From Brucella haematophila (lineage in GTDB: Bacteria; Pseudomonadota; Alphaproteobacteria; Rhizobiales; Rhizobiaceae), in assembly GCF_005938105.1 (NCBI RefSeq), contig NZ_VCPE01000002.1, forward strand, positions 310,001 to 374,000: DNA of 64,000 bases, read 5' to 3'. The notes under the pieces are model-generated. The model searched no databases, had not been told where the DNA came from, and was given only the letters and a program-made list of their open reading frames with translations. Shown piece after piece: positions 48,045 through 56,700 of this stretch (its first letter is position 1; each line of letters opens with the position of its first letter). Both the position numbers and the translations under genes were made by a program.

Positions 48045-48431
48045 TCAGCTTTTCGGAATGATCCCGCGACGGCGCTTTCGCGCCGTCTCGATATCATCGC
48101 TGAGGCGCTTGATCGTTTCCTTGTCGATGATGCGGATATTACGCGCCAGAAGATTGGCAAGTTCCGTCGCCTGTGGCGACAGGCCTGACGTATCGATCAC
48201 CACACGCGGATGTGAAACAGCCGCAAGGCTTTGCAGCTCTTCCGCCTCATCCCAGATGATATTGAAATAGGTGATGATGCGCTGAAGCAGATCCCAGGTC
48301 GGCTGTCCGCGCCGGCCATGTTCCAGCGCCGACAGATAAGCAGGCGAAACGCGCAGCGCCGCCGCCATATCCTTTTGCGTCACGCCGCGCTCTTCCCGCA
48401 GTTCTCGCAATCGCTTACCGAACGGGGTCAT
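48045..48431 (-). CDS. XRE-family helix-turn-helix regulator
   Basis: DNA-binding protein of 128 residues. Residues 1-60 form an HTH of the Cro/C1 type (RELREERGVTQKDMAAALRVSPAYLSALEHGRRG), close to a canonical HTH_3. The C-terminal half is a helical domain without known motif, ending in a basic stretch (ARKRRRGIIPKS). Its ATG overlaps the stop of the smr gene by four bases. The target is unknown, possibly its own operon. Confidence 0.9.
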   Translation of the reverse strand: MTPFGKRLRELREERGVTQKDMAAALRVSPAYLSALEHGRRGQPTWDLLQRIITYFNIIWDEAEELQSLAAVSHPRVVIDTSGLSPQATELANLLARNIRIIDKETIKRLSDDIETARKRRRGIIPKS

Positions 48432-49048
48432 CGTTGCTGCCTGCCTCCGCCCAGACCCCCGCCAAGCAGGTTCTGCTGGGTCTGGCGGCGCAGCCGGACA
48501 TAAAGCGCGCCGTGACCGCCATGATGGCGTGCGGCATCTTCAAAAGCGCTTACCAGAAGCCGGAACAGCGGTGTGGAAAACCAGTGCGGCACGGCCTGGC
48601 GCAAGATGCCTTCGCTGCCGAAAGAACGCCCTTTTCCAGTGATCACCATCACATGACGCAGGCCGCGTGCATGAGCGCTGACCAGAAAACTATAGAGAAG
48701 GCCATGAGCCTCATTCTGCGTGAGACCGTGAAGATCGATCCGCGCCTCAATATCAACCCTGCCTTTGGCGATCTTGCGATGGGTCGGCTTATCCAGCGAC
48801 TTGATCTGCATTTCACTGAGCGAAGCCAAGCCTTTCTTCGGCTTGGCGCCTTCATCACTCGAAGCCTGCGGCATTTTCAAAGCGGGACGCTTTTCTTCTT
48901 CCGCCATCAAGGTCTTGAAGTCAGGCAACTCTTCCGAGACCGGCTTTTGTCGCGTTAAGGGCTTTGCAGTCTTGGCGACCGTTTCCCAGAGAATACGGTC
49001 TTCCGGGCGCAGATAATCCTTGCCGGATTTATCGGTGTCGCGCGCCAT
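48428..49048 (-). CDS. Smr domain protein
   Basis: Protein of 206 residues. The C-terminal Smr domain (about 105-190) has IDLHGLTQNEAHGLLYSFL, VITGKGRSFGSEGILRQAV and HHGGHGALYVRLRR. Smr domains act as nicking nucleases or ribosome-collision factors. The N-terminal region is charged and probably disordered. ATG 49048 is preferred because GGTGG lies about ten bases upstream; a GTG at 49054 would give two more residues and overlaps the mltA stop as GTGA. The gene is coupled with mltA and xre. Confidence 0.9.
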   Translation of the reverse strand: MARDTDKSGKDYLRPEDRILWETVAKTAKPLTRQKPVSEELPDFKTLMAEEEKRPALKMPQASSDEGAKPKKGLASLSEMQIKSLDKPTHRKIAKGRVDIEARIDLHGLTQNEAHGLLYSFLVSAHARGLRHVMVITGKGRSFGSEGILRQAVPHWFSTPLFRLLVSAFEDAARHHGGHGALYVRLRRQTQQNLLGGGLGGGRQQR

Positions 49049-49050
49049 GG

Positions 49051-50148
49051 TCACGCCCCCACCAGATGACGCGGTACAAGCGCATAGAAATCCGCAGCGC
49101 TCTTGATACCACCGGCAATCTCGCCAGCCGCATCGCCGGACCCGGCAAACAGATCGCCGCGTGCTGGGCCGACAATGGCCGTGCCAGTATCCTGTGCGAT
49201 CATCAGCCGAGCGAAAGGCGCGCCATCGAAAACAGTCACAGTCGGCGCATCGACATAAAATGGCGTGCCGAATGTGTGCAGCAGCCGGTCAACGGCCAGC
49301 GACCGGCCCGCCGTCAGCGGAACCTTGGCAGCGGCAATCGGACCTGCATCAACATCATCCACCGGCGCTTCCCGAAAGAAGATATAGGACCGGTTCTGCC
49401 AGATCAGCGTATCCGCCTCGTCGGGGTGGTCCTTCAGCCAGCGCCGGATCGTCTGCATGGAAATATCCGCTGCGGGAATTTCTCCATTGGCGACGAGAAT
49501 GCGTCCAATGCCTGTGAAGGGATGGCCGGCCTTGGCAGCATAGGTAATGCGCATCATGCCGCCATCGGTGAGCTTCAGTCTGGCTGCACCCTGAACATGA
49601 GCAAAAAACGCATCCACACGGTCTGCAACGAAGGCAATCTCCAACCCGCGCCCGGAAAGGCTGCCCAGTTCGATCTGGCGGCGGTCGTCATATTCAACAA
49701 GCCCGGCTTCCGTCTGGCCAGCGAACGCATAGGACGGATCAAAACCGGCGGGGCGGTTCTCATCGGTCACCTTGACGAGATCGTCCGGCTTTCTCAGAAA
49801 CGGCACGGTAAATCTGTCATCCGCGATAAGGGATGCTTCGATCTCCGGCTCGTAAAAGCCGGTCACAAAGCCCTGTTCCTGTTCCGGAACGATGCGGCAC
49901 GGAACGAAATGCTGTTCGAAAAAGGCGCGGGCGGTAATCGTATCGGGATTATCGAGATGCCGTGCCGCGGCAAAGGCCGCTTGCAAAGCCTCGAAGCTGA
50001 TGCCAAGGCTGCCGCTATGATAGGTCTGATGCGCCGCATAATCGGCGGAACGGCGAAAAGCAGCAAATGCGGGAGCCTGATCGTCCCGGTCCCAACCGGG
50101 GCAATCGGAAAAACCCACCGGGCGGAAAATCCTCGCCAAGTCGCTCAC
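49051..50148 (-). CDS. mltA: Murein transglycosylase A (MltA)
   Basis: Lytic transglycosylase of 365 residues that cleaves peptidoglycan. The MltA domain runs from about residue 95 (FVTGFYEPEIEAS) to 230 (AGHPFTGIGRILVANGEIP), and the 3D domain follows with the catalytic Asp in VFDGAPFARLMIAQDTGTAIVG. No signal peptide or lipobox is visible from this ATG; the sequence upstream is a dispersed palindrome. A leaderless form is also known from related alphaproteobacteria. It is followed by smr. Confidence 0.9.
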   Translation of the reverse strand: MSDLARIFRPVGFSDCPGWDRDDQAPAFAAFRRSADYAAHQTYHSGSLGISFEALQAAFAAARHLDNPDTITARAFFEQHFVPCRIVPEQEQGFVTGFYEPEIEASLIADDRFTVPFLRKPDDLVKVTDENRPAGFDPSYAFAGQTEAGLVEYDDRRQIELGSLSGRGLEIAFVADRVDAFFAHVQGAARLKLTDGGMMRITYAAKAGHPFTGIGRILVANGEIPAADISMQTIRRWLKDHPDEADTLIWQNRSYIFFREAPVDDVDAGPIAAAKVPLTAGRSLAVDRLLHTFGTPFYVDAPTVTVFDGAPFARLMIAQDTGTAIVGPARGDLFAGSGDAAGEIAGGIKSAADFYALVPRHLVGA

Positions 50149-50162
50149 AGCCGCATCCGTCT

Positions 50163-50270
50163 AGAGCATTTCCAGCAAAAGTGTGAAACGGTTTTGCAAA
50201 GGAAATGCGGTGAAAACAAATTGATAGAGCAGTTCCAACGTTTCCGCTTTTAAAAAGGAACGGCTCTATC
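50163..50270. repeat. Two adjacent palindromic elements upstream of mltA
   Basis: First: arms GCATTTCC (50166-50173) and GGAAATGC (50201-50208), a short form of the family at 39166 and 59770. Second: arms GATAGAGC-A-GTTCC (50223-50236) and GGAAC-G-GCTCTATC (50257-50270). Confidence 0.8.
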
Positions 50271-50276
50271 CAGTAC

Positions 50277-50304
50277 AAACAAAAAGGCCGCTGAAATCAG
50301 CGGC
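50277..50304 (-). terminator. Terminator after timA
   Basis: On the minus strand GGCCGCTGA pairs with TCAGCGGCC around a two-base loop and is followed by TTTTTGTTTG. It is 20 bases after the timA stop. Confidence 0.85.
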
Positions 50305-50323
50305 CCGATTCTTAAGCCTTCTC

Positions 50324-51022
50324 TTAATCTTCCGCTTCGGTCGCGACAAGCTTCCAATTGGGATCACGCGAGCGCGTATCGCGGGCGAAAGTCCACAAAT
50401 CCTTGATCTCGACCACGTTTTCCAGGTCGCCGTCGATCAGCTTGCCTTCCTTGTCGAGCGTCGCCGAAATCATCTGGCTCACAATGTTCAGCGTCACATG
50501 CGCTTCCGATCCCTTCATTTCGGCAGCTGCAATCTCCGCCTTCTCGATACCCACGAAGGAAGAGCGCACGCTTTCGCCGCGCTGCTCGCGTTCCTCGATG
50601 GCCGAAACGAAGCCTTCATAGACTTCCTTGGACAGAAGATTCTTCAAAACTTTGCGATCGCCATCGGCAAAGGACATCACAATCATTTCATAGGCGATCT
50701 TCACACCGTCCACGAAACGGGCGGGTTCGAAGGTCGGATCAGCGGCATAAATGGCCCGCAAACCGTCATTGATCGGTGTTCCGGTCGCAGCAATCTTGTC
50801 GATTGCCGTGAAGTCTTTTTCACCGGCGCGGCGTGGCAGAGCCACGACATTGTCGCTATCCGGCCCGGCAGGCGCGCCATTGTCGGCGCTTTTGGCCGAT
50901 GTATAGGGATCGAAGGGCGGCTTTTCATTTCCAGTACGGCGGCCAAGAACATTCCTCAGCTGGAGAAAAATGATCACCGCTGCGATGAAGAAGAAGATTG
51001 TGCCGAAGTCGAAAAATTCCAT
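50324..51022 (-). CDS. timA: Tim44/TimA family membrane-anchored protein
   Basis: Protein of 232 residues. An N-terminal membrane anchor (MEFFDFGTIFFFIAAVIIFL) precedes a low-complexity linker and a Tim44-like domain with FVDGVKIAYEMIVMSFADGD and VYEGFVSAIEERE. Bacterial TimA proteins are related to the Tim44 domain of mitochondrial import but act in the cell envelope. It diverges from fxsA and heads the group with mltA, smr and xre, separated from mltA by a terminator. Confidence 0.87.
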   Translation of the reverse strand: MEFFDFGTIFFFIAAVIIFLQLRNVLGRRTGNEKPPFDPYTSAKSADNGAPAGPDSDNVVALPRRAGEKDFTAIDKIAATGTPINDGLRAIYAADPTFEPARFVDGVKIAYEMIVMSFADGDRKVLKNLLSKEVYEGFVSAIEEREQRGESVRSSFVGIEKAEIAAAEMKGSEAHVTLNIVSQMISATLDKEGKLIDGDLENVVEIKDLWTFARDTRSRDPNWKLVATEAED

Positions 51023-51241
51023 ACCGCCTGCCGTTGATTGAAGGAGAGGGCGTCAAATCCCTTCCAATCGTGAATTTCTGTTTCATACATATAGATCGGC
51101 AGGCGCAATCATTCAAATCCCGATCACGCGTACCTATTTGATATTTCATGTTAACAGTTTCATTTTCGTTCCGAACCTGAAAAAGCTACATTTGTCACTA
51201 TGTTCGGAACATCAACCAAACAACAAAAGGTCCTGACTCAC

Positions 51242-51754
51242 GTGTCGTCTTCTTTCGCCCCTCTCGTCATGCTGGCAATGCCATTTATCGAGATCGCCGG
51301 TTTTGTGATCGTCGGCAGCCATATCGGCGTCTTCGCGACACTGGGTCTGGTGATCCTGAGCGCCATGCTGGGCTTTTTCCTGCTGCGCGTGCAGGGCATC
51401 GGCCTTCTTCAGCGCATCCGCACGGAAACGGCGGCAGGCCGCGTCCCGGATCGTGAAATGGTGCATGGCGCGATGCTGGTTCTGGCCGCGATCATGCTGA
51501 TCGTGCCCGGCTTTGTGACCAGCACCGTCGGCATTCTGCTCTTCATCCCGTTCATTCGCGATATTGTCTGGGAAAAATTCGTGCGCGGCCGCATGGTTGT
51601 CGCCACATCGGCCCGTTATTCGGAGGGCTACAGCCAGTATCAGCAGTCCAGTCCAAACCGGCGCGAAGATCGTGTCATCGATCTCGACCCGGAAGACTAT
51701 ACGACCAAGCCGAATGACAATTCGCCATGGAAAGGCGAGCGCAAAGACGGCTAA
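51242..51754 (+). CDS. fxsA: FxsA family membrane protein
   Basis: Membrane protein of 170 residues from a GTG at 51242 (MSSSFAPLVMLAMPF). The first hydrophobic segments (LVMLAMPFIEIAGFVIVGSHIG and LGLVILSAMLGFFLLRVQG) are followed by DREMVHGAMLVLAAIMLIVPG, the FxsA signature. The E. coli homologue confers phage exclusion resistance. A longer in-frame start at 51200 is possible but lacks a ribosome site; AAAGG is 11 bases before the GTG. It diverges from timA. Confidence 0.88.
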   Translation: MSSSFAPLVMLAMPFIEIAGFVIVGSHIGVFATLGLVILSAMLGFFLLRVQGIGLLQRIRTETAAGRVPDREMVHGAMLVLAAIMLIVPGFVTSTVGILLFIPFIRDIVWEKFVRGRMVVATSARYSEGYSQYQQSSPNRREDRVIDLDPEDYTTKPNDNSPWKGERKDG

Positions 51755-51821
51755 CAGCAGCAATAGCTAACGTTGAAAGCCTTTCTTGCCTCATGCTCGC
51801 TCGCATGCTAGCCAAGCACAC

Positions 51822-51986
51822 CAGTGGAGTTAATTTGACGTTTGAACGCCGTTCGACATAGGCGCAGCTTCAAACGTCGAATTTGAAAACTCCACTGAAG
51901 ATTTAAAGTTGCTGGTGGTCTTTTAATTCCGACATTTGCCCAGCGGCTGTAGCACGGAAAGCAAATGTCGGAATCAGACCACCAGC
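51822..51986. repeat. Two long nested palindromes upstream of secB
   Basis: Palindrome 1 (51822-51897) has outer arms CAGTGGAGTT/AACTCCACTG and inner GACGTTTGAA/TTCAAACGTC. Palindrome 2 (51911-51986) has outer GCTGGTGGTC/GACCACCAGC and inner ATTCCGACATTTGC/GCAAATGTCGGAAT. They occupy most of the 280-bp gap before secB and would fold into two large hairpins. The remaining bases hold the secB ribosome site. Confidence 0.9.
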
Positions 51987-52032
51987 CTTTTGGGGCAACG
52001 AGTTTAATTACCGAAAAGAAGGCATACCGATA

Positions 52033-52524
52033 ATGAGCGATAAGGCTGCGGGCGAAGTAAAGAATGGCAACGGCGCGACCGCCGAGCCGTCCCTCAACAT
52101 TCTGGCGCAATATGTGAAGGATCTGTCCTTTGAAAGCCCGGGCGCGCCGCTGTCGCTGCGCCCGCGTGAGAAGGCGCCTTCGATCAACATCAATGTGAAC
52201 GTGAACGCCAATCCGCTTTCCGAAACGGATTTCGACGTTGTGCTGACGCTGGAAGCCAAGGCTGTGGACGGCAAGGACGTTCTGTTCAACACGGAACTGG
52301 TCTATGGCGGCGTTTTCCGCATTTCGGGCATCCCGCAGGAGCATATGCTGCCGCTGCTGTTCATCGAATGCCCGCGTCTGCTGTTCCCGTTCGCGCGCCA
52401 GATCATTGCTGACGCAACGCGCAATGGCGGCTACCCGCCGCTGATGATCGACCCGATCGATTTCGCGCAGATGTTCCAGCAGCGCATGGCTGAAGAACAG
52501 GCCAAGGCTGCCGTCAAGAGCTAA
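52033..52524 (+). CDS. secB: Protein-export chaperone SecB
   Basis: Tetrameric chaperone of 163 residues that keeps preproteins unfolded for Sec[19 protein letters not shown] and [34 protein letters not shown] are the diagnostic parts, and [18 protein letters not shown] the C-terminal one. AGAAGG lies ten bases upstream of the ATG. It lies between fxsA and the convergent dnaQ, with a shared bidirectional terminator. Confidence 0.97.
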   Translation: MSDKAAGEVKNGNGATAEPSLNILAQYVKDLSFESPGAPLSLRPREKAPSININVNVNANPLSETDFDVVLTLEAKAVDGKDVLFNTELVYGGVFRISGIPQEHMLPLLFIECPRLLFPFARQIIADATRNGGYPPLMIDPIDFAQMFQQRMAEEQAKAAVKS

Positions 52525-52545
52525 GCTTTATAGCTTTCCAATACG

Positions 52546-52577
52546 AAAAAGCCCGGCTACAAAGCCGGGCTTTTTCG
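52546..52577. terminator. Bidirectional terminator between secB and dnaQ
   Basis: AAAAAGCCCGGCT and AGCCGGGCTTTTT pair around a short loop. T-runs on both strands serve secB and the convergent dnaQ. Confidence 0.9.
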
Positions 52578-52595
52578 TTTCGTACTATCAGGTTC

Positions 52596-53297
52596 TCAGG
52601 CCGAGTATTTTTTCCAGATCGCCTTGTCGCCCATGCCGTCCACAAGCGCCGTGTGGGCTGCGCGTTCCGTTTCGCTGATGCGGGGCTTAAGCGGGGCGGG
52701 GCGCGCCGCCAGCACAATCGCTGCACCACCGTCCGATGCACCACTGCTGTTCGGGCCGCCATCCATGCTTAGACCAAGCGCCGTCTGCTTGCCGCCGATC
52801 AGCTCGATATAGACTTCCGCCAGAATTTCCGAGTCGAGCAAAGCCCCGTGCAGCGTGCGGTGCGAGTTGTCGATGCCGTAGCGTTTGCATAATGCATCGA
52901 GCGAATTTGGACCCATCGGATGTTTGCGGCGCGCCAGCGCCAGCGTATCCACAATGCGTTCCACAGCGATTTCCGGCTTTCCAAGCCGTTCAAGCTCGGC
53001 GTTCATGAAGCCAAGGTCGAACATGGCGTTGTGGGCCACCAGTTTGGCGCCATCGAAAAATTCGAGAAACTCGTCCAGAATTTCCGCAAAAGTTGGCTTG
53101 TCCAGCAATTGCTCATTGCTGATGCCGTGCACGGCCAGCGCCTCGGGATGCACCTGGCGTCCCTGCGGATTGATGAACTTGTGGAATGTGCGGCCTGTGG
53201 GAAACTTGTTGATCAGTTCCACGCCGCCAATTTCGATCACGCGATCCTCCAGTCTTTCAAGACCGGTGGTTTCGGTATCGAAAACGATCTCGCGCAT
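52596..53297 (-). CDS. dnaQ: DNA polymerase III epsilon subunit (3'-5' exonuclease)
   Basis: Proofreading exonuclease of the replicase, 233 residues. The Exo I motif VFDTETTGLE gives the catalytic acids, Exo II is HNAMFDLGFMNAEL, and Exo III HGALLDSEILAEVY. It lacks a C-terminal extension beyond the alpha-binding tail. The ATG at 53297 (MREIVFDTE) was preferred to a longer reading. It is 51 bases after coaE in a leftward run of genes pointing away from the putative origin. Confidence 0.95.
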   Translation of the reverse strand: MREIVFDTETTGLERLEDRVIEIGGVELINKFPTGRTFHKFINPQGRQVHPEALAVHGISNEQLLDKPTFAEILDEFLEFFDGAKLVAHNAMFDLGFMNAELERLGKPEIAVERIVDTLALARRKHPMGPNSLDALCKRYGIDNSHRTLHGALLDSEILAEVYIELIGGKQTALGLSMDGGPNSSGASDGGAAIVLAARPAPLKPRISETERAAHTALVDGMGDKAIWKKYSA

Positions 53298-53348
53298 TGA
53301 AGAACCTCTCAGAAAATTATCTAAAACCATATAGCACGACCAATACGG

Positions 53349-53951
53349 CTATTCGGTCGCGACAGCCGGCTTTCCACTCAATTTCTGGATAACCGCCGTT
53401 ATCTGCTGACGCAAATTGTCAAAACTTCCGCTGGTATCGAGCACGAAATCGGCGCGGGCGCGCTTTTCCGCATCCGGTGTCTGCCGGGCGAGAATGGCAT
53501 CAAGCTTTTCTGCCGTCATGCCGGGCCGCGCCAGAACGCGCGCGCGCTGTATATCGGCGGGAGCAGACACAACCACAATCCTGTCCACACGCTTCTCACC
53601 GCCGGTTTCGAACAACAGCGGAATATCGACCAGAGCGATAGCCGAGCCTTGCGCTTCCGCCTCGCGCAGAAACGCTTCTTCTTCCTCGCGTACAAGCGGA
53701 TGCACGATGCTCTCGAGCTTCTTCAGGGCATCCGGCTTGCCGATGACCTCAGCCGAGAGTTTTTCACGGTCCACAGTGCCATTTGCCACCGTTCCGGGAA
53801 ATGCCGCCTCAATCAGCGGCGCGGCGCGGCCTGAATAGAGCCGATGGACGGCGTCGTCGGCGCTGTAAACAGGCACACCCGCCTCGGCGAACATATTGGA
53901 CGCCGTGGTTTTTCCCATGCCGATGGAGCCTGTCAGTCCGAGAATGATCAT
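53349..53951 (-). CDS. coaE: Dephospho-CoA kinase
   Basis: Last step of coenzyme A synthesis, 200 residues. The P-loop is [19 protein letters not shown] at the very N-terminus. [13 protein letters not shown] and [20 protein letters not shown] follow, the typical CoaE parts. The ATG overlaps the aroE stop in ATGA. coaA, the first CoA step, lies 13 kb away on the same strand. Confidence 0.97.
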   Translation of the reverse strand: MIILGLTGSIGMGKTTASNMFAEAGVPVYSADDAVHRLYSGRAAPLIEAAFPGTVANGTVDREKLSAEVIGKPDALKKLESIVHPLVREEEEAFLREAEAQGSAIALVDIPLLFETGGEKRVDRIVVVSAPADIQRARVLARPGMTAEKLDAILARQTPDAEKRARADFVLDTSGSFDNLRQQITAVIQKLSGKPAVATE

Positions 53952-54817
53952 AGAGCGCCAGCCTTTGCCATATCCGCTAGAATATGCTCGCGAAGCGCCG
54001 CCGTCACCTCTGGCTTTTGGCCAAACCAGCGTTCGAAACCCGGAACCGCCTGATGCAGCAACATACCAAGCCCGTCGACGGTCCTGAGACCAGCTTCTTC
54101 CGCACCTTTGAGAAAAGGCGTTTTGAGAGGAACATAGACAATATCTGTCGCTATGGCGCCTTTTGAAGCGACACGCAGATCGAGTGGAAAACCGCCTTCG
54201 TCGTCATGTCCGCTCATGCCGAGCGACGTCGTGTTGATGATCAATCCGGCATCGGCAACGCGCTCCTGCGCGCCCTCCCAGCCGGATGCCGAAACGGCAG
54301 CACCGAAATGCGTCGCCAGTTCTTCAGCCCGGCTGGCTGTGCGATTGACAACTGTTATCTTTGAAAAGCCGCGCGACAAAAGCGCGTGAATAACGGCGCG
54401 GCTGGCGCCGCCCGCGCCCAGAACAAGCGCCGTATCGGCATTGTCCCAGCCCGGCGCATAATCATCAAGATTGGCTGCGAAACCATAGGCATCCGTATTG
54501 CCGCCGCGAAGCTTGCCGTTTTCAAACCACAGCGTGTTGACTGCGCCGATGGCCGTTGCAGCCGCATCCAGACTATCGGCTGCCGCGTGAGCAGCTTCCT
54601 TATGCGGGATCGTCACATTGCCGCCCGCAAAACCATTTTCGGCTAACGACGCGGCGAAAGCGGCAAAATCTTCCGGTTTCACTTCAATCGGATCATAAGA
54701 GCCGTCAATGCCAAGCGCGTTCAGCCAGAATCCATGGATCAGCGGCGACCGCGAATGTTTGATCGGAAAGCCGGTGACAAAAGCTTTCGGCCCCGTCACG
54801 GATATCGTGTCAGCCAT
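53948..54817 (-). CDS. aroE: Shikimate dehydrogenase
   Basis: NADPH-dependent fourth step of the shikimate pathway, 289 residues. [14 protein letters not shown] and [15 protein letters not shown] supply the shikimate-binding residues and catalytic Lys; [11 protein letters not shown] the catalytic Asp. [16 protein letters not shown] is the NADP-binding loop. The ATG at 54817 ([13 protein letters not shown]) is preferred over a longer reading that overlaps maf further. It overlaps maf by eight bases. Confidence 0.97.
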   Translation of the reverse strand: MADTISVTGPKAFVTGFPIKHSRSPLIHGFWLNALGIDGSYDPIEVKPEDFAAFAASLAENGFAGGNVTIPHKEAAHAAADSLDAAATAIGAVNTLWFENGKLRGGNTDAYGFAANLDDYAPGWDNADTALVLGAGGASRAVIHALLSRGFSKITVVNRTASRAEELATHFGAAVSASGWEGAQERVADAGLIINTTSLGMSGHDDEGGFPLDLRVASKGAIATDIVYVPLKTPFLKGAEEAGLRTVDGLGMLLHQAVPGFERWFGQKPEVTAALREHILADMAKAGAL

Positions 54818-55409
54818 CGATGAGATGTTCCTTGCGCAGTTCGGCAAGCAGCGGCAGCAGCGGCAGGCCGACAATCGTAAAATAATCGCCTTCGATCTTC
54901 TCGAAAAGCTGGATGCCCGGACCTTCCACCTGGTAAGCGCCGACGCTGGAAAGCGCGCTGTCGCCAACCCGGCCGAGATAGCGCCCGACAAAAGCCGGAT
55001 CGAGCTTGCGCATGGTCATGCGCGCAACCGAAACATGACGCCACAGGGTCTCGCCGTCTTTCACCAGAACCACCGCGCTGTTGAGCTGGTGCGTCTTGCC
55101 GGAAAACTGCAAAAGCTGACGCCCCGCCGCTTCCATATTGGCAGGCTTATGGAAAATCTCGTCACCAAGCGACAAGGTCTGGTCGCAACCAATCACCACA
55201 GCACCCGGATTTTTTTCGCTCACATCGAGCGCCTTGGCTTCAGCCAGAACCTGGGCCACTTCTTCCGGCGTTGCGCCCGATTCATAAAGCGGCGCTTCGA
55301 CGGCGCGCTCATCAATATCGGCGCTTTCGCCCGAAAACTCGATTCCGGCATTTTTCAACAGCGCCGAGCGGAAAGGGCTCTTGGAAGCAAGAATGAGCCT
55401 GGTCGTCAT
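54810..55409 (-). CDS. maf: Maf-family nucleotide pyrophosphatase
   Basis: House-cleaning NTP pyrophosphatase of 199 residues. The N-terminal [15 protein letters not shown] and [15 protein letters not shown] are the family signatures; [25 protein letters not shown] is the C-terminal one. Which nucleotide it hydrolyses (dTTP/UTP or 7-methyl-GTP type) cannot be told with certainty. The ATG overlaps the ppsR stop in ATGA. Confidence 0.94.
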   Translation of the reverse strand: MTTRLILASKSPFRSALLKNAGIEFSGESADIDERAVEAPLYESGATPEEVAQVLAEAKALDVSEKNPGAVVIGCDQTLSLGDEIFHKPANMEAAGRQLLQFSGKTHQLNSAVVLVKDGETLWRHVSVARMTMRKLDPAFVGRYLGRVGDSALSSVGAYQVEGPGIQLFEKIEGDYFTIVGLPLLPLLAELRKEHLIDG

Positions 55410-56245
55410 GATTGAAATCCTTCGTTCTTCCCGGTGCGCAAAAGTGCCAATATGGCGGCAGCCGTTTCCTCGATGGAACGGCGCGACACATCGATGATCG
55501 GCCAGCCATGTCTGTTGCAGATGTTGCGCGCAAAGGCCAGTTCTTCGGAAATGGACACCCGGTCTGTGTAAAGTCCCGTATCGAGTGATGGTACACTGCC
55601 GAGCGGTCTGTTCTGACGGATTTGCGAGATTCGCTCCGCAGTCGCAACCAGCCCGACAATCAGCGGACGCTTGGCCGTGAACAGAACTTCTGGAACGGGA
55701 ATGCCCAAAACGATTGGAACATTGGTCGCCTTCACGCCGCGATTGGCAAGATAAATGCTGGTTGGCGTCTTGGATGTACGCGAAATGCCGACCAGAATGA
55801 CGTCCGCCTCCTCGATATCGAGCGGCAATTGTCCGTCATCATGCTCCATCGTGAAATTCAGCGCGTCGATCCGGCGGAAATAATCGGCATTGAGCACATG
55901 CTGCGCGCTTGCGCGGCGATGTGCCGGCGCACCCAGATAAGACTGGAACGTGTTCAGCACCGGTTCCAGCACCGAAACGCTGGGAACGCCCATTTCCGCA
56001 CAGGCCTCATCGATGATCGCGGCCAGTTTCTGATCGACAATCGTATAGAGAACGATGCCCGGTTCGGCATCGATCCCTTCCAGAACCTTGCGCAGCTGTT
56101 TCTCGGTACGGATCAGTGGATAAATATGCTCAATGGCCCGCGCATTGGCATATTGCGCCGCTGCCGCGCGTCCGGCTGCGAGGAGAGTCTCTCCGGTCGC
56201 ATCAGAAATCAGATGGAGATGAAAGTAGGAAAGCGTTCTGGTCAC
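55406..56245 (-). CDS. Pyruvate, phosphate dikinase regulatory protein (DUF299; GTG start)
   Basis: ADP-dependent kinase/pyrophosphorylase (DUF299) that inactivates or reactivates PPDK or PEP synthase by Thr phosphorylation. It is 279 residues long. The P-loop is [17 protein letters not shown] in [13 protein letters not shown]. The start is a GTG at 56245 ([18 protein letters not shown]) with a strong AGGAGGGC eight bases upstream. It is the first leftward gene beside the putative origin and heads the ppsR-maf-aroE-coaE-dnaQ run. Confidence 0.92.
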   Translation of the reverse strand: MTRTLSYFHLHLISDATGETLLAAGRAAAAQYANARAIEHIYPLIRTEKQLRKVLEGIDAEPGIVLYTIVDQKLAAIIDEACAEMGVPSVSVLEPVLNTFQSYLGAPAHRRASAQHVLNADYFRRIDALNFTMEHDDGQLPLDIEEADVILVGISRTSKTPTSIYLANRGVKATNVPIVLGIPVPEVLFTAKRPLIVGLVATAERISQIRQNRPLGSVPSLDTGLYTDRVSISEELAFARNICNRHGWPIIDVSRRSIEETAAAILALLRTGKNEGFQS

Positions 56246-56700
56246 AGTTTTGTTGCCCTCCTGTTGACGGCTGTGCGTAAGGCCGAGGCTTCTTCCACAA
56301 GCCATGGCAGGCCGTGGAAAAATTGGCAAGTCATCCACAGCGGGCGAACATGTGCGAAGCAGCCATCAACATGTGTGGACAAGACTCGCAATTTCGGGAA
56401 ACCTCTCAATTATTCCCAGCTTTTCCACAAAAGCGCATGAACTGCGTCAATTGGTAACCCTTTATATTAAAAGAGGGAATTGAGTTTTTTGCGTTTTCCG
56501 TCAGACTGGCGGCGAAAAATTGCACAAGGTAAGTTGGCAATTTCGGAACTGTGGGGAAAACCGGGACAGACCTTAATCCCCGATTCCAACAGACTCTAAG
56601 AATCAAAAGATTCCTGAATCATCCTTTCTTTATGAGAACCGGACTGGATAACTTCAGACCAAAACCGGATCAGGCAACCAACAAGGCGGATAAAAATCAG
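56246..56700. other. Putative chromosome replication origin
   Basis: A 455-bp gap with no gene. DnaA-box-like 9-mers on either strand: TCATCCACA (56331), TGTGGACAA (56375) and TTTTCCACA (56421), each 8/9 to TTATCCACA, and weaker 7/9 ones at 56291, 56313 and 56550. An AT-rich stretch lies at 56458-56500. Five GANTC sites lie at 56582-56620, plus one at 56384. Genes diverge from it (ppsR left, hemE right). Caulobacter's origin also adjoins hemE. Confidence 0.7.
56582..56620. promoter_or_regulatory. Cluster of five GANTC (CcrM) sites before hemE
   Basis: GATTC 56582, GACTC 56592, GAATC 56600, GATTC 56609 and GAATC 56616: five sites in 39 bp where one per 256 bp is expected at random. GANTC is methylated by CcrM in alphaproteobacteria. 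A role in origin or hemE control is inferred. Confidence 0.7.
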
